From: Macrophomina tecta
Lineage: Eukaryota; Ascomycota; Dothideomycetes; Botryosphaeriales; Botryosphaeriaceae
NCBI GenBank assembly: GCA_024180945.1
Contig: JAKSGN010000033.1
Location: 2,294,001 to 2,358,000, forward strand
DNA length: 64,000 nucleotides
Reading direction: 5' to 3'
The notes under the pieces: model-generated
Database searches by the model: none
Seen by the model: the letters and a program-made list of their open reading frames with translations, nothing else
What the model was told of the DNA's origin: nothing
Part shown: positions 23,028 through 34,048 of the stretch, piece by piece
How the letters are laid out: each line of letters opens with the position of its first letter
Position numbering within the stretch: position 1 is the stretch's first letter
Program-made: the position numbers and the translations under genes

Positions 23028-25250
23028 CGATTCTAGCGCCTATAAACGAAGTAAGAAGTAGAACGCTTTAATAAAGAACTCTATACCTACTATAAAAATA
23101 AGTAAAACCTCTAATACTACTATCTATAACGAAATAAAACTAGTAAGACTACTACTATTACTACTTAAAAAAAAAAGAAACCTTACTCTACGTCTACTCT
23201 AAGTAAAGAAGTTAACTATATAGCTATAAGTTAAACTATCTACTATAATAATAACTACGTAACCTACTAAAGTAATAAATAAACTACTAGGTAGTACCCC
23301 TTCGAGCTATAATAGCTAAACCTAGCAATACGTAACGAAAAAATATTAAAAATTAATAACCTAATTAATAACTTCCCCTACGATAATGAGCTAGTTAATA
23401 GCGATATAGATAAACTCTATAATAATATACCTAAATCTAGTAAAATAGAAAATGTAGAGTAATAGTAAAATTAAGCTATACTTAACTAAATTATAGAGTA
23501 CCTAAATAAATATAAAGATATAAGGCGTATTAAAGCTAGCTTTATTTCTATAATTAATTAGACTTCTAGATTAAGAATAGACCTACTATCTTAGTAATAC
23601 TAGGTAAAGAATGGAAAGCTTAGCTCTTAATTCTATAAAGATAATATATAGTATTTCTAGAAGAAATTACTTCTTATCTTAACTAATAAAGTAGTAACCT
23701 AGCTTAAAAGTAAGACCTAGAAAGTATAGTAATAATAAAACTATATATACTTACGAAATATAGTGCTAATCCTCGGTATATATAAAATAATAATAAGGGT
23801 GCGGGATATTCTATAATAGATTCTAAGAGAGAAATATGCTATATCTATCTTTAAATACTAGATCTATAATAACTAGATCTACTAGCGATACTATATTAGG
23901 CGTAGATACTAGATATAGTAGAAGAAATTACTAATCCTAGCTAAGAACTAGAACTTCTACTTCTATAAAAAAATAGTAAGCTAATACTTATTAAAAAACT
24001 AAACGGCCTTTCTAGTTAGAAACTCTAGAAGTAGCTAATAGATAGATTTCTTATCTAGGTTTTATATATACTAAATAATATACGTATCTTAGAAAAAGTT
24101 CTTAGAATACTAGTAACTATCTATAAATAAACTATAATAGCTATACTTAATAGTATAGTAGAAGATAACTTTATTAGCTATATCTTCGCTATCTAAAATA
24201 ATATTCGACTTACGAGAAAAGACTACCCCTACTTATTAAAAATAGTAGACGAGTTAGCTGCCTTATATAATAAAAGATAAATTTAGATTAAAATAAAACC
24301 CGTAAAGCTTACTATTAAAAAATATATAGAGAAGATTATGCTTAACGTAATCTCTATATAAGAATATAATATTATTCTAGAAATCCTATAATTTAAAACT
24401 TACGAACTATATATTTAATAGAAAAAAAGAATAGTTATCTTTCCGAATAAAAAATATACTAAATACCTAGTAACCGCTAGAAGAATACTAACGGTTAAAA
24501 AAAAACTCTCTAGATATCTAGAAAATCTTAATAAATATATTAAACTATATAAGAAACTAAGAAGAAAAGGTATATATAATCTTTATTAAAATAAGTCTAG
24601 AATACGAGTAGAAAATTCTAGCTTATATAATAAAAGACCTTTACTAGAAGAATAATAATATTTTAAAGCTAGTTAAAAAAGACTACTTCTAGAAGATTTA
24701 TAAAAAATACGACCTATCTACTTATAAATAAATAGATATCGTTAAACGAGGTATTTTAGTAGTTAAGAGTAATATAGATCTTAGCGAAATTATAAGACCT
24801 ACTATAGATAAATTAGCACTAATACTAGAACTAGAAACTATTCTATAAGAATTCTAGAATTTCTAATAACTATTCTAGAAAAGAGGTAAAGAATAATTAC
24901 TAAAATATAAACTATAGAACTATAAAATACTTCTAATATCTAAAATATAATTCGTATTTAAGTCTATATACTCGCTTTTAGAGAAAGAGGTAGAGACCTT
25001 AAAAAATATATTAAAAAGAATCTAAAATAAAAATATATATATCTATTATTATTATTAGCTAGTTATTCTATTCTATTTATTTTAAAGAAAAATAGTAAAC
25101 TACGCCTCTATATAAATTATAGATAACTAAATAATATTACTATTAAAAACTAGTATCTTTTATCTTATATTAATAAGCTATAAGATAAACTCTATAATAC
25201 TAAGTATTTTACTAAGCTAGATCTTAGAGAAGACTACTACCTAGTCTATA
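23028..25250 (+). pseudogene. gag-pol of C, middle part (up to RT)
   Basis: Continues the C Gag after the D insertion (TSD copy cgatt 23028-23032) with a knuckle region, linker, protease and the start of RT. RT motifs on + from about 24990: AASYSILFILKKNSKLRLY (first residues uncertain), INYRQLNNITI, LLSYINKL and TKYFTKLDLREDYYLVYI, which ends at the A insertion. Bases tatat (25246-25250) are the target copy of A. Very TpA-rich with frequent stops. Confidence 0.75.
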
Positions 25251-25451
25251 TTACCAGGATCCGCTTCCTAAACGGATCAAGGCCTTATAGGACTTCGGGA
25301 ACGAGATATACAAAAGTAGTTAATTATTCTTAGAACGCCTTCCGACGGCGGCTATCTATCTACGCTATACTACCTTCCTTCCCTGGGCGGCTCGAGGCCG
25401 CTACCATCCCCGGGGAAGGACCTCCTCCTCACCAACTACCGCATCCTGACA
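25251..25451 (-). repeat. 3' LTR of element A
   Basis: On + it starts TACCAGGATCCG (TG to TA by RIP) and ends GCATCCTGACA. In sense it starts TGTCAGGATGCGG. About 200 bp, matching 41580-41779 and both B LTRs. Confidence 0.9.
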
Positions 25452-25810
25452 TCTGGGCGGGTGGATTTTAATAGATCGTAATCCATCATGGTCCTCAGAT
25501 GCGGAAAGTTAATTAAAGAGGAAAAGAAAGCTAGAGAAATAAAAGAAAAGAAAAGAAAAAACAAACTCTTCGCATTACTCCTTCCATCCATTATCTTCTT
25601 CCAAAGCGTTGTAACTCGAAAACCAAAAAGAAAAGGACTTTTTTTTTTTTTTTTTTTTTATATGTACCCTGGACCTTCGTATCGCCGTACTAGTCTATAG
25701 AAGGTGCTAATAAGAAAGAAAAGGCGAAGAGAGTACTCCGTAGCAGGGCGGGGATTCCCTTCTTCCAAATCGGCAGTTTAATCGTCATACTTAGGACGGG
25801 TTTTCCCCCT
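25452..25810 (-). other. 3' untranslated part of family 2 with internal poly(A)
   Basis: Between the BRCT ORF stop and the 3' LTR. In sense it contains a run of about 21 A (25659-25639) followed by pyrimidine-rich sequence (complement of the AAAAGAAAAG repeats at 25540-25562). It ends CCACCCGCCCAGA at the LTR, so no ordinary polypurine tract adjoins the LTR. B keeps the run (19 T at 42372-42390 on +). Confidence 0.7.
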
Positions 25811-27697
25811 TAGAGGAAGAGGGAACGGTCGCTAGCGGCTAGCGATCCTACTTCAAGTTCGTCGTCGGAGATCGAGATAATTTCATCCGGCTTGGCTTTC
25901 TTTAGTATCTCCCAGGGTAAATAAAATTCCAGCGGTGCCGAGCGTTTCTTATTCCTAGGTATCTCTAGCTCCGGCTGGCGTTCCTTCTTATCGGTGTAGA
26001 AGCGCTACCTAATTACGGTGCGTTAGTCGATATCGCGTTACATAGCGTGCTTATAACGCTCTAGGAACATAAACCAAGCTTCTAGAGCTCGGAGCTCTTA
26101 GATTAGCGGAATATCCTTTCAACCCGCAAAGTATTATAACGCCTCTTACATCCTATCTTCCGGGAAGGTCTTTCTCGTGACCTTAGAAATTACTACGCCG
26201 AAGTTAAGAGTGCCCGTGGCGTAATCTTTAGTCATAGCATCGAAGCCATTCTATAGAATGTCCTTCTATAACTCGAGTCCGCCACGGAGGGCTTCGATAT
26301 TATACTTCAGATAATTCTAAGTAAGTATATTCGTAACTCGGCTTGCGTATTTCGTAAGAGATGCCAGCATCTCTTCCTAGCGCTCGATCTATACTTTTAT
26401 AGCCACGAATATGGTCTATTTAACCCTCTCCAGAATTTTAGTCGCTTAGGCGATTTATTAGAAGGTAACTCGGTATACGAATTCTAGATACCCAACGGAA
26501 GCTAGGATTCCTCCTATCCTTAGAAGCTCTTCCGACTCGTTATCAATCTTAGATCTAGTCTCCCTTCGCGGGGGCGGTATTAGGGTCTCTATCGCTCCGT
26601 CGTCGTCATCCAGGTCCGAGGGGTTCTCCTTCTCGAGGCGGGTGGTCGTCTTTACGGTTATAGTCTTTATAGTCCTTCGCAACTTCTCTACAAACGCCCT
26701 CTCGGTTATAATATAAATCCTATATTTCTTTGCGCTCTTAACAAGAGATCCACTAGAAGAGTCGCTATTATCGCAGGTAATAAAATAGTTTATAGTTAAG
26801 AAAACCGCGTTATAGATAGTAGCTCCCGCGGCCTAAAGAAAGTCCTTCTATACTTATTAATTCGGCATATACGTCGGCTTTCCCATAATAGCGATATTCT
26901 TATCGCTGCAGACCTTACTCCTCTTTACTATCTCGATGTCGACGACGTCGCTCAGCTTCTCTATAGTGACCTTATCGGGCGGAAGAACATTAATTGCGGA
27001 GAGGCGTTCTATAATATTAGTGGGGTGTTCCGGCGACGTCGTATCCCCAGTTAGACCGGGGCGGGCTACTATTTTACGCACTTCCTGCCAGTAGCTTTGC
27101 CGATCCAGATATATCGGGAACTTCTTATCGGGTCCAAAGGGGTAGTCTCCTTTCTTATATCTAGCGAGGATCTTCTAATAAGCGGTTTCATAAGTAATAG
27201 AAGGGTTAAACCGCTCTAGATCGATCTTACGAACTAGCTCAGGCAGGAACAGTATATCGAAGTTATTATAGCTATGCAGTCCTGCGGTCTTATAACTAAA
27301 ATCATACTAGGGGCGAGCCTTCTTAGCCATCTAGATAGCGCTCTTGTTTATCAATCCGATCAATAACTAAAAGCCTACGAAGCCGATATAAACGTAGCCA
27401 TTATATACACTAAAGGTCATCTTAATATCGTCCGGGGATTACTAGATAAGGGCTGGCTTTCCAAGAGGCTCCATCGTAACCAAGGAACCGCCAATGGTGG
27501 TGAAATTTCCAGGCCAGAGCTCGTATAGGTGTCGTAACGGGATGATTCCAGTTTAGAGCACCACACGGATAACCTAGTAGGCTAAATTACTACTCAGAAT
27601 AACGTTCTCGGGCGGGAGATTATTAGTCGTAACGATCATATCAGTGTCGTATAGTTTTATTAAATACAGTTCCCTATATTCCGCCGCCTTCTTTTAC
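25811..27697 (-). pseudogene. Accessory ORF of family 2, C-terminal part with BRCT domain (A)
   Basis: Continuation, beyond the hAT insertion, of the frame at 30439-31860. The BRCT domain spans about 26945-26665: NIAIMGKPTYM, then KDFL-AAGAT (the paired small residues of BRCT), NYFITCDNSD, then GSLVKSAKKYRIYIITE and RAFVEKL. Stops inside are TAA/TAG at Q-type positions. After it come an acidic segment (SDLDDDDGA), a helical segment (LEAWFMFLERYKHAM) and near the end EIISISDDELE, which resembles a SUMO-interacting motif. The frame ends TAA at about 25811 in both copies. BRCT domains bind phosphopeptides or DNA ends in repair and checkpoint proteins; the role here is unknown. Confidence 0.8.
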
Positions 27698-27807
27698 GTC
27701 GTTACCAGACATCCCAATAATAAATAAATACATAATATTGACATATTCTTATGTATTCATTGGCAGATCCTAATATTATTATCGATTGCTAAGCTTATCA
27801 ATAATTA

Positions 27808-30101
27808 TTAATATAAAACTGAAGCGCCATGCATGTCGTCGTTGCCGCCAGCAATATCCATGACCTTACCATCTACTGCCACGTAGACTTTGCGGACCAA
27901 GTCATTCTTCACCCAGTTGCTCAGGCATTGAAGCTTCTCGATAGTATCAGGCGAGAGCCGTGCCCTGTCCCAAGAAATTGTCCGCCTTGCGCAAGAGAAT
28001 ACCCGTTCCGGATCGTCGGACATCGCCGGCACACTTAGTATGTCAATGGCCAATTGGTGTAAACGTGGATACTCAATCCTCTGTTCTTCTCGACACCACC
28101 ATTCAAGCGGTGTTTTGGTCGTCATAGGTCTTGGCGGAGAATTGACGAATTTTTCGAATTCATCCTCATCTCCGGGTTCATCCAAGACACTCATTGACTG
28201 CTTGATACGCTCGTACGGTGTTACTTCCCGTCGTTCGTCGTTCAGCCGAGCCGCGGACTCCGACGGGAGTGGCCGGTCCTTGTACTTCGCCCAATGCTGC
28301 CGTGCACCAGCAATAGCGGTCTGCCTCCATTCCTCTGCCCAGTGGCGGTCAAGGTACCTCCGGCGCTTTTCTGGATGGAGCAATAATGCCGTGGCATATA
28401 TTGGGTTTCTGTCACTCTCTTCATAATACTTCGAGAGAACCCACCAACCCATGTGAATGGAATGAACCATACGCGCGTTGCTGGCGTATTTGCCCTGCTT
28501 TAACATCAGTCCAGGTCTGGTAATCGATCGAGCCGTCCATGGCTTACCTTGGCATTCTCAAACTGCATGAAAAGAATATCCATATTCTCTAGCACCTGAT
28601 CTATTGATGCCCACTCCATTTGCTGCTCCAAGGTCGCTTGGTAAAACGGCTGCAAGAACTCGTGAGTCATTTTGAGTACTTGCCAATCATCATGTGTGAG
28701 GATGTCGTCTTCCAGCTCGTTGTGGTATTGGTTGAGGAATATTGACAATGGACCCTCTTGGCTGATAGCCGCATCAAGCAACTTGAACCATGAGTTCCAA
28801 CGGGTGATATTGTCAATTCCAAGCGCCTTTTCTGCAATGTCATCCCATGCATCGTTGCGCACTGTGGAATTACGGATGAACACCGCAATGTTGTGGAGTT
28901 TACCCATTGGGCAGATGCTCCGCCAGCCGGCAGTGTCATGGCGTTTCTTGCGCCTGTCGTGACTCTTGTGACAAGTGTTCGACTGAATTTGGTCGTGTAA
29001 CGCGTCCGCAACTGTTACATCATTTACCTCGTGTTGCGCCTGCGCAATTGCGGCCTGCAGAGCGTCCTCACTAGTTGCAAAGAGAAAGGCTTGAAGGGAC
29101 AAGTTAATGATGTGGCCGGCACACCGCGTTCGAGAGGACACTGGGTCAAGTGTAAGGCCGTACTCTTGCGACAGCTCAACAGCAAGTTGGCGGAGACAGG
29201 TGTCATTCTTTGCGTCATTGTCCCCAGTGAAGTAGCCGATTCGGGGCGCTAAGTGGTACTGTCGGATAATCGTCATCAAGTGAGGTGCCATAGCCGTGCC
29301 GGCGTGAGAGCGGCGGAGGTTTGGTAGCCCTAGCAATGCTTTCCGAGGTTTGTAGGCCTCGTCAACCCATTGGGCGTGAACAGCGATATAGGCCTTCCGC
29401 TGAGGAGAAGACCATACGTCCATAGCAATGTGTACGAGGCTCCGGGCACGTTCTAGCCATTCCTTTACGGATTGTTGATGCGCATCGTAGGCCCTATCCA
29501 AGTCCGCCGCAACTGTGCTACCGGAATCAGTTAGGAACTCTTCAACGGCAGGGTTTATCGCGGCCAGAAGTGCCTGGTATTCCGGCCAGGTTACGAAGTT
29601 GAGCGGTAAATGTTTATGTGCGGATAGCAACATCTGTGCCTCTCGAAAGGCATCGACATTGATTACACCCCGTAGAGTGTTCATCTCATTCTCCCTGACT
29701 TGCTGCAGCCGCTTGCCGGTTGTTCTTGCGAAGGCATTTTCGATGGCTAGTTGGCGCCTGTTTTGAGATTTTGAATCCTCTCGAACAAGTATGTGATGAG
29801 CCTTCTCGAGATGATAGCGGGCGTTGCCAGATATGTGGGTTGACCAGGATGGATTGCGACAACGCGTGCAGTAGTGAAGTAATTTCCCGCTCATAGTACG
29901 TGGCTCGTCGCCTTGAGCTTCTCGAAAGTGATCCCATGTTGATGTGGCTCTCAGTTTCCGTCTCTTGACCGTATGCTGAGCTGACGATGCCTCGGGTTCT
30001 GACAGTGTGCTGGCAACTTGTGAGGCACTGTCAGAGGGTACCACGGAGGAAGAACTTGACGGGGCATTGGATTGGGGCAGTGAGGATATGTTGACGTCCA
30101 T
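27808..30101 (-). CDS. hAT family transposase, two exons, 746 residues
   Basis: Exon 1 is 30101-28548 (518 codons) and exon 2 is 28494-27808 (228 codons plus stop). Removing the 53-nt intron joins them in frame. Domains: Ser-rich N-terminus, basic KRRKLR, a BED-type zinc finger (C78, C81, H97, H102), the RNase H-like core with D228 (AMDVWSS), D294 (YFTGDND), the CxxH of RCAGHI (327-332), RWNSW (434-438), and a helical insertion. The C-terminal hAT dimerisation domain is at about 640-720, with the catalytic glutamate E681 in DPERVFS. These are the residues of the hAT DDE triad as known from Hermes. It cuts and reinserts the element through the TIRs. No stop or frameshift remains after splicing, so it may be active. 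Confidence 0.9.
28495..28547 (-). other. 53-nt intron in the hAT transposase gene
   Basis: In sense it starts GTAAGC and ends CAG, with CTGAT about 12 nt before the acceptor as a plausible branch site. Phase 0, between codons AAG and GGC. The unspliced reading ends in an overlapping TGATG (stop then ATG), which makes the gene look frameshifted. Size and signals are typical of ascomycete introns. Confidence 0.85.
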
Positions 30102-30438
30102 TGTCGTGTGTAGAGATATGTCGCTGATGTATTACGAACTGCGTACTTGCAACGTGACGGGTATGGCGAGGCAGCAGTTTCGGTTGCTAGGAGTTACAAA
30201 CATTGGAGTTCACCTCCTATCTAGAGGCCTGATAAGCAGTAATATGCGTACAAGACTGCAATTTAATCTGAAACACTCTGGGGGAATTGGCGCTGGAAAA
30301 TAGTGGGCCTATATTATTAATAGTTAACAATATATATTTATTGGCAGCGTCTATATTATTATCCTTATGGAAAAGCTTAACAATAAATATGCCCTTAATA
30401 ATAAATATATATTTATTACTGGGATGTCTGGTCGTTAC

Positions 30439-31860
30439 CCGTCGCACCACTCCTTACGAATAGTCGTCACCGAAATGCCACATGTTCTCCTTAGCGGGGT
30501 AGGAGAAAGGGGAGATCTCCTCATCTATCGCCTTTAGTGGCGCCATATCGGGATCAGGGGAGGTCGAGCGTGTAGATGCTAGTAATTCCGTCGGTTATTC
30601 GGGCAGAATGTTACTCTACGTGCCGTAAGGGGGGTCTTAGAAAAGTTCTTAGGGAAATTCGACTTCCTCTTCGTCAAATTCGTCTAATCCGGTATTTTAT
30701 AAGGCAATTCTATCTAGTAGCACCGCTAAGACCGATCCTTTAAGATCGTAGGAGCGTAGCAACTAGAAGAGGTAGTTCCGGAATATCATTTTAGCGAGGG
30801 CGAGAGAACCAACGTAGATAGCTACCAATTCCAAATCGTTATCCGTGGGATCGGTTAATTCAAGGAAGCGGGCGAACCTTCCGTTATTACGATAGAAGTC
30901 GAGGATCGCCCACAGATCGGTTTCAAAGGCAAGGGTTCGCCAAATACAGTCTAGAAAGTACCTTGGGTCGCAGTACCCGTCTTCCGGGTTAAGAAAGCCT
31001 GGGTAATAGTAGTTAATAAGGCGCACGATCGACCGTGCAATCGTTTCGTAAAGATTAAGGGGGGCGATTAGGGTAGGAGATTGCTTAAGAATATCGATAG
31101 TTACCTCGACGATCGCCTCCTCTTAGGCAACAGCGCCAATCCCGGTAGAAAGGTTAGTAATTGCTTAGGAGATTTAGCGTTCCTAGGTCCTATATATAGC
31201 GTCGCGCGCGGCTAGAAGTTCGAAAGGAAGGGCGGTCGTAAGCTACTTATCCGTTATAGTCTCGTCTAGGGCGAGCCAGAAGTCGAAATGCTCGGCGAGA
31301 AGCTATAGAATATTATCGAAGTTGCGGAAGCTCACAGGATTATCCACCATAAAACAATCCGGCCTTCGGGCGCGGATTATGTTAATAATTAAGTAAGTAA
31401 TAGGAAAACGGAGCGTCTCTAATAAGGCTAGCAAGCTAGGAAAGCGGTTACTTATATTAGCATACTAATATCTCCGGTAGAGAAAGAAAGCGTAGGAGTT
31501 AGCGATTCTATTCTCTACGAAATCGCGAGGTATAAAAGTCATAGAGCTAGTTTATAGGGAAGAGGAGAAAGGACTATAGTTAGCGATCCTTAGTAGACGT
31601 TCGCAAGCGGCGATTACCGCTATAGAATCCGTTAGACTTATCCTTTATACGTGTTGTTTATAGATCTATAAGGGAGGAATTTTGTATTTGTGTCTATTCA
31701 GGTAAAAGAACGCGTGTTAGCGCGAGAAGATCTTATTTTAATATTTACGTCGGTCCAAGCGTTGGGGTGGTAATTCTAGAAGGTGCGCAAGCGTTCTCAC
31801 CAACGCTTCCGCCGAGGGTTCGATTCCCACAGGGGAATATAATTCCGGCCTATAGCATCG
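30439..31860 (-). pseudogene. Accessory ORF of family 2, N-terminal part (A)
   Basis: On - a single frame runs from directly behind pol to the hAT insertion, broken only by RIP-type stops. It starts after the pol-end stops with YRPELYSPVGIEPSAE, then RTLAHLLELP, then AFFYLNRHKYKIPP. Later are SIAVIAACERLLRI, ANISNRFPSLLALLETLRF, LLAEHFDFWLALDE, a preserved 87-residue stretch at 31026-30763 (NYYYPGFLNPEDGY) and an acidic EFDEEEVEFP. Mainly helical by appearance; I recognise no family. It lies in the same frame as the upstream chromodomain. Together with 25811-27697 it gives about 1100 residues. Confidence 0.75.
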
Positions 31861-31863
31861 TTA

Positions 31864-34036
31864 CTATACTATTCGCAGTCATTTCTATTTAGTTCTACGC
31901 CTGCCTCTAATCGGGCGGTCAGGCGCGGCAACGGGATACTTTACTTCGAAGTCTTAGACGAGCTCCTTTACTTGCTTCAACGCGTCTTCCCCTAGCCAGC
32001 TATTATGGGCTGGTCCCCAGCCCTTCTATTACACGAGGTATTTCCGTTTCGTCTTGCCCCAGACCTATACTTCCCTTTTATCGAGAAGTCTTTCGATCTC
32101 GTACGGCGGATCGGGCTAATCCCAGTCTACAAGGGGTCCCGGTTCGGGGTACTTTTAGTTCCTTTTATAGGGATTTGTGCCCTTAGGGGCTGGCTCGAGC
32201 TGCGCAATAGAGATAACGGGATGAATCTTCCATATATCGGGTAATTCCAACTCGCAGGCCAGATTCCCGATCATTCTCTTAACTTTAAAAGGGCCTTAGC
32301 GTTAGTAAGAGAATTTTCAGTCCGCGTATCCTTTCGTCTTATATCCTTAGTAGAGTTTCACGAACACTAAATCTCCTTTCTTTAGACGAAGGGGCTTATA
32401 TTTAGCATCGTAGCGGGCTTTCCAGCTTATAGCTACGAAACTAATTGCCTCCTCCGCTTCTCGGTATATAGCGTTACGGAGCTACGCTCTGTCTTCTAGC
32501 ACTTCCGCAAGAGCCGAGAGAGGGTCTAGTTTAATATTTATACTATAGAGTATCTGGTTTAGGGAGAAGCCAGTAGTAGCGCTCACTACGTTATTAAGAA
32601 CGGCTTAGAGATACGGAAGGGCCTCGGTCCATTCGCGGTCCGGATTTACCATAACGTAGTACCGTAACGTAATCTCCACGGTTTGATTACTCCTTTCTAA
32701 TTGGCCATCTACTTGGGGATAATACGCCGTCGTAAGATGGCGTGCGATTCCCATCGCTTCACAAGCTTTCTTCCAAAAGCGGGAAATAAAGCGTGGATCT
32801 CGGTCCGTGATATAAATCCTAGGAAGTCCCCACTCGTGGGAGACGATCTTCTTCACATATCGGTCCACCCATTCCTCGGCGCTCCAGTCCTCCTTGCCTT
32901 TAACCAAGAGGATAGCCTTTGTGGCTTTATAGGTAATAGTAAGGAGCGCATCGAAGGCGTCCTTTATCAGCGGCATTTTCGTAATAAAATCCATTATCTA
33001 GACTTCTCTTGGAATAGAAGAATCCTAGATTAGATAGAGTTCCCCGTACAGCGCGTGGCGCTTTATTACACACAGTTAGCATTCCTAGCACCATACCAAG
33101 TACGCTTGCAATTTCTTTATCATATTCTTAATAAAGATCGCAGGCCTAATACGGTTATACGTTCTCTAGTATCCGCCATAATATTATTTATCATATGCCA
33201 TTTCGAATATCTCCTTTTCGACTATAGAGGGGATGCAAAGGCGGTACCTTCCGTCCTCTAGATCTACATAGTAGATCATTTTATTCCTCAGGAAGAACCG
33301 CAACCCCCATACAGCCTCCGGATTCTCGTCCTTTTCCATAGCGTCTGCATAAAGCGTTCTCGTAAGCTAACGTAGTCGTGCTTAGCGTTACGCGGCCTTT
33401 CTTCGTGTTCTCGGGCCGTCGGTCTCGGCCGTGTTTTCCGATTCCGCCCGGGGGGCGTCCGTCGGGTCCAGAAGAAAGTTCCGGCGTTTCCGCTTCCTTC
33501 TTTACGTCATCGTGTCCGGCCGCGACGCGTCTCCTATTGGCGAATCCTCCTCCAGCGCGACCACCTCCGCGATTCCGTTATCTACTTACTCTCCTTCTTC
33601 GTCGCTACTCCCTACTTCCGGTCTCGCGTTCTCGGTTAGCGGCGCTTCGTCGTTTCGTGCTATATATCGAGCCTCTTCCGGGGTTTCATATTCTTAATAC
33701 GTCCCCGTTTCCTCTTACGCTTATTCCTACGCTAACTTTCCTAGTTCTTCCGCGTCCCTTTTATATATATTCTTCTTATCTATTTCCCTTATTCTATCCA
33801 GGATCTCTAATATCCTTCGCCAGTACGCATCCTTACGATATCCCTTGGCGATACGCTCCTTCATCTCATCCGGCATTTCCACTACGGTGACTATAAAGAT
33901 TAGCGTAGAATCCAACGAATCCTCATTCTCGTTACTCGTTTCTTCCCGCTTCTTAATCAGACGGCTTAGAGCATCGGGTACCAAATAGGTTCTACCGGGA
34001 CGATACCATACTTTCATTACGAATTACGAAATATAC
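31864..34036 (-). pseudogene. pol of A: integrase and chromodomain
   Basis: In sense: GRTYLVPDALSRLI at the RNase H/IN tether (near 34000), then an HHCC-type region about 33300-33050. The integrase core is preserved over 129 codons (32994-32605), with DFITKMP, YITDRDPRFIS and the ERSNQTVE helix. Then DLVFVKLY, a C-terminal domain (KVKRMIGNLACELELP) and a chromodomain at about 32115-31930 (EIERLLDKREV, KGWGPAHNSWLGED). Chromodomains on integrase guide chromoviruses to heterochromatin. Pol-frame stops lie at 31885-31887, 31879-31881, 31864-31866 and 31861-31863. Confidence 0.85.
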
Positions 34037-34048
34037 TAGCTAGCTATA

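Larger units (their letters stand above)
27706..30430 (-). mobile_element. hAT transposon, apparently intact
   Basis: 2725 bp with about 21-bp terminal inverted repeats starting CAGACATCCCA (27706-27726, 30410-30430, one or two mismatches). The identical 8-bp target copies gtcgttac (27698-27705, 30431-30438) are the hAT hallmark. B has the empty site near 44430. No RIP bias: composition is balanced and the transposase frame is open. AT-rich subterminal segments with ATTATTAATA-type repeats lie inside both ends, probably transposase binding regions. It disrupts the BRCT ORF of A. Confidence 0.95.

Noticed and set aside
25488..25700. 70-residue ORF with a poly-Phe run
   Set aside because: Created by the 21-T tract and A-rich DNA of the element's 3' untranslated part.
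28495..28547. Frameshift inactivation of the hAT transposase
   Set aside because: The break coincides with a segment having donor, branch and acceptor signals whose removal restores the frame exactly.
30007..30303. ORF of 98 residues on + at the right end of the hAT
   Set aside because: Overlaps the transposase start and its 5' leader on the other strand; no family signal.
31745..31840. tRNA-like segment with GGTTCGATTCC (B-box) and an AAGCGTT..AACGCTT hairpin
   Set aside because: No matching acceptor stem or clear A-box exists, and on the other strand the bases are an uninterrupted part of the accessory ORF frame (GIEPSAE). Its conservation in B follows from the element.
33378..33890. 170-residue ORF on +
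   Set aside because: Antisense to the RNase H/integrase tether of A. The - strand has the conserved motif VPDALSRL, and the + reading has no recognisable domain.
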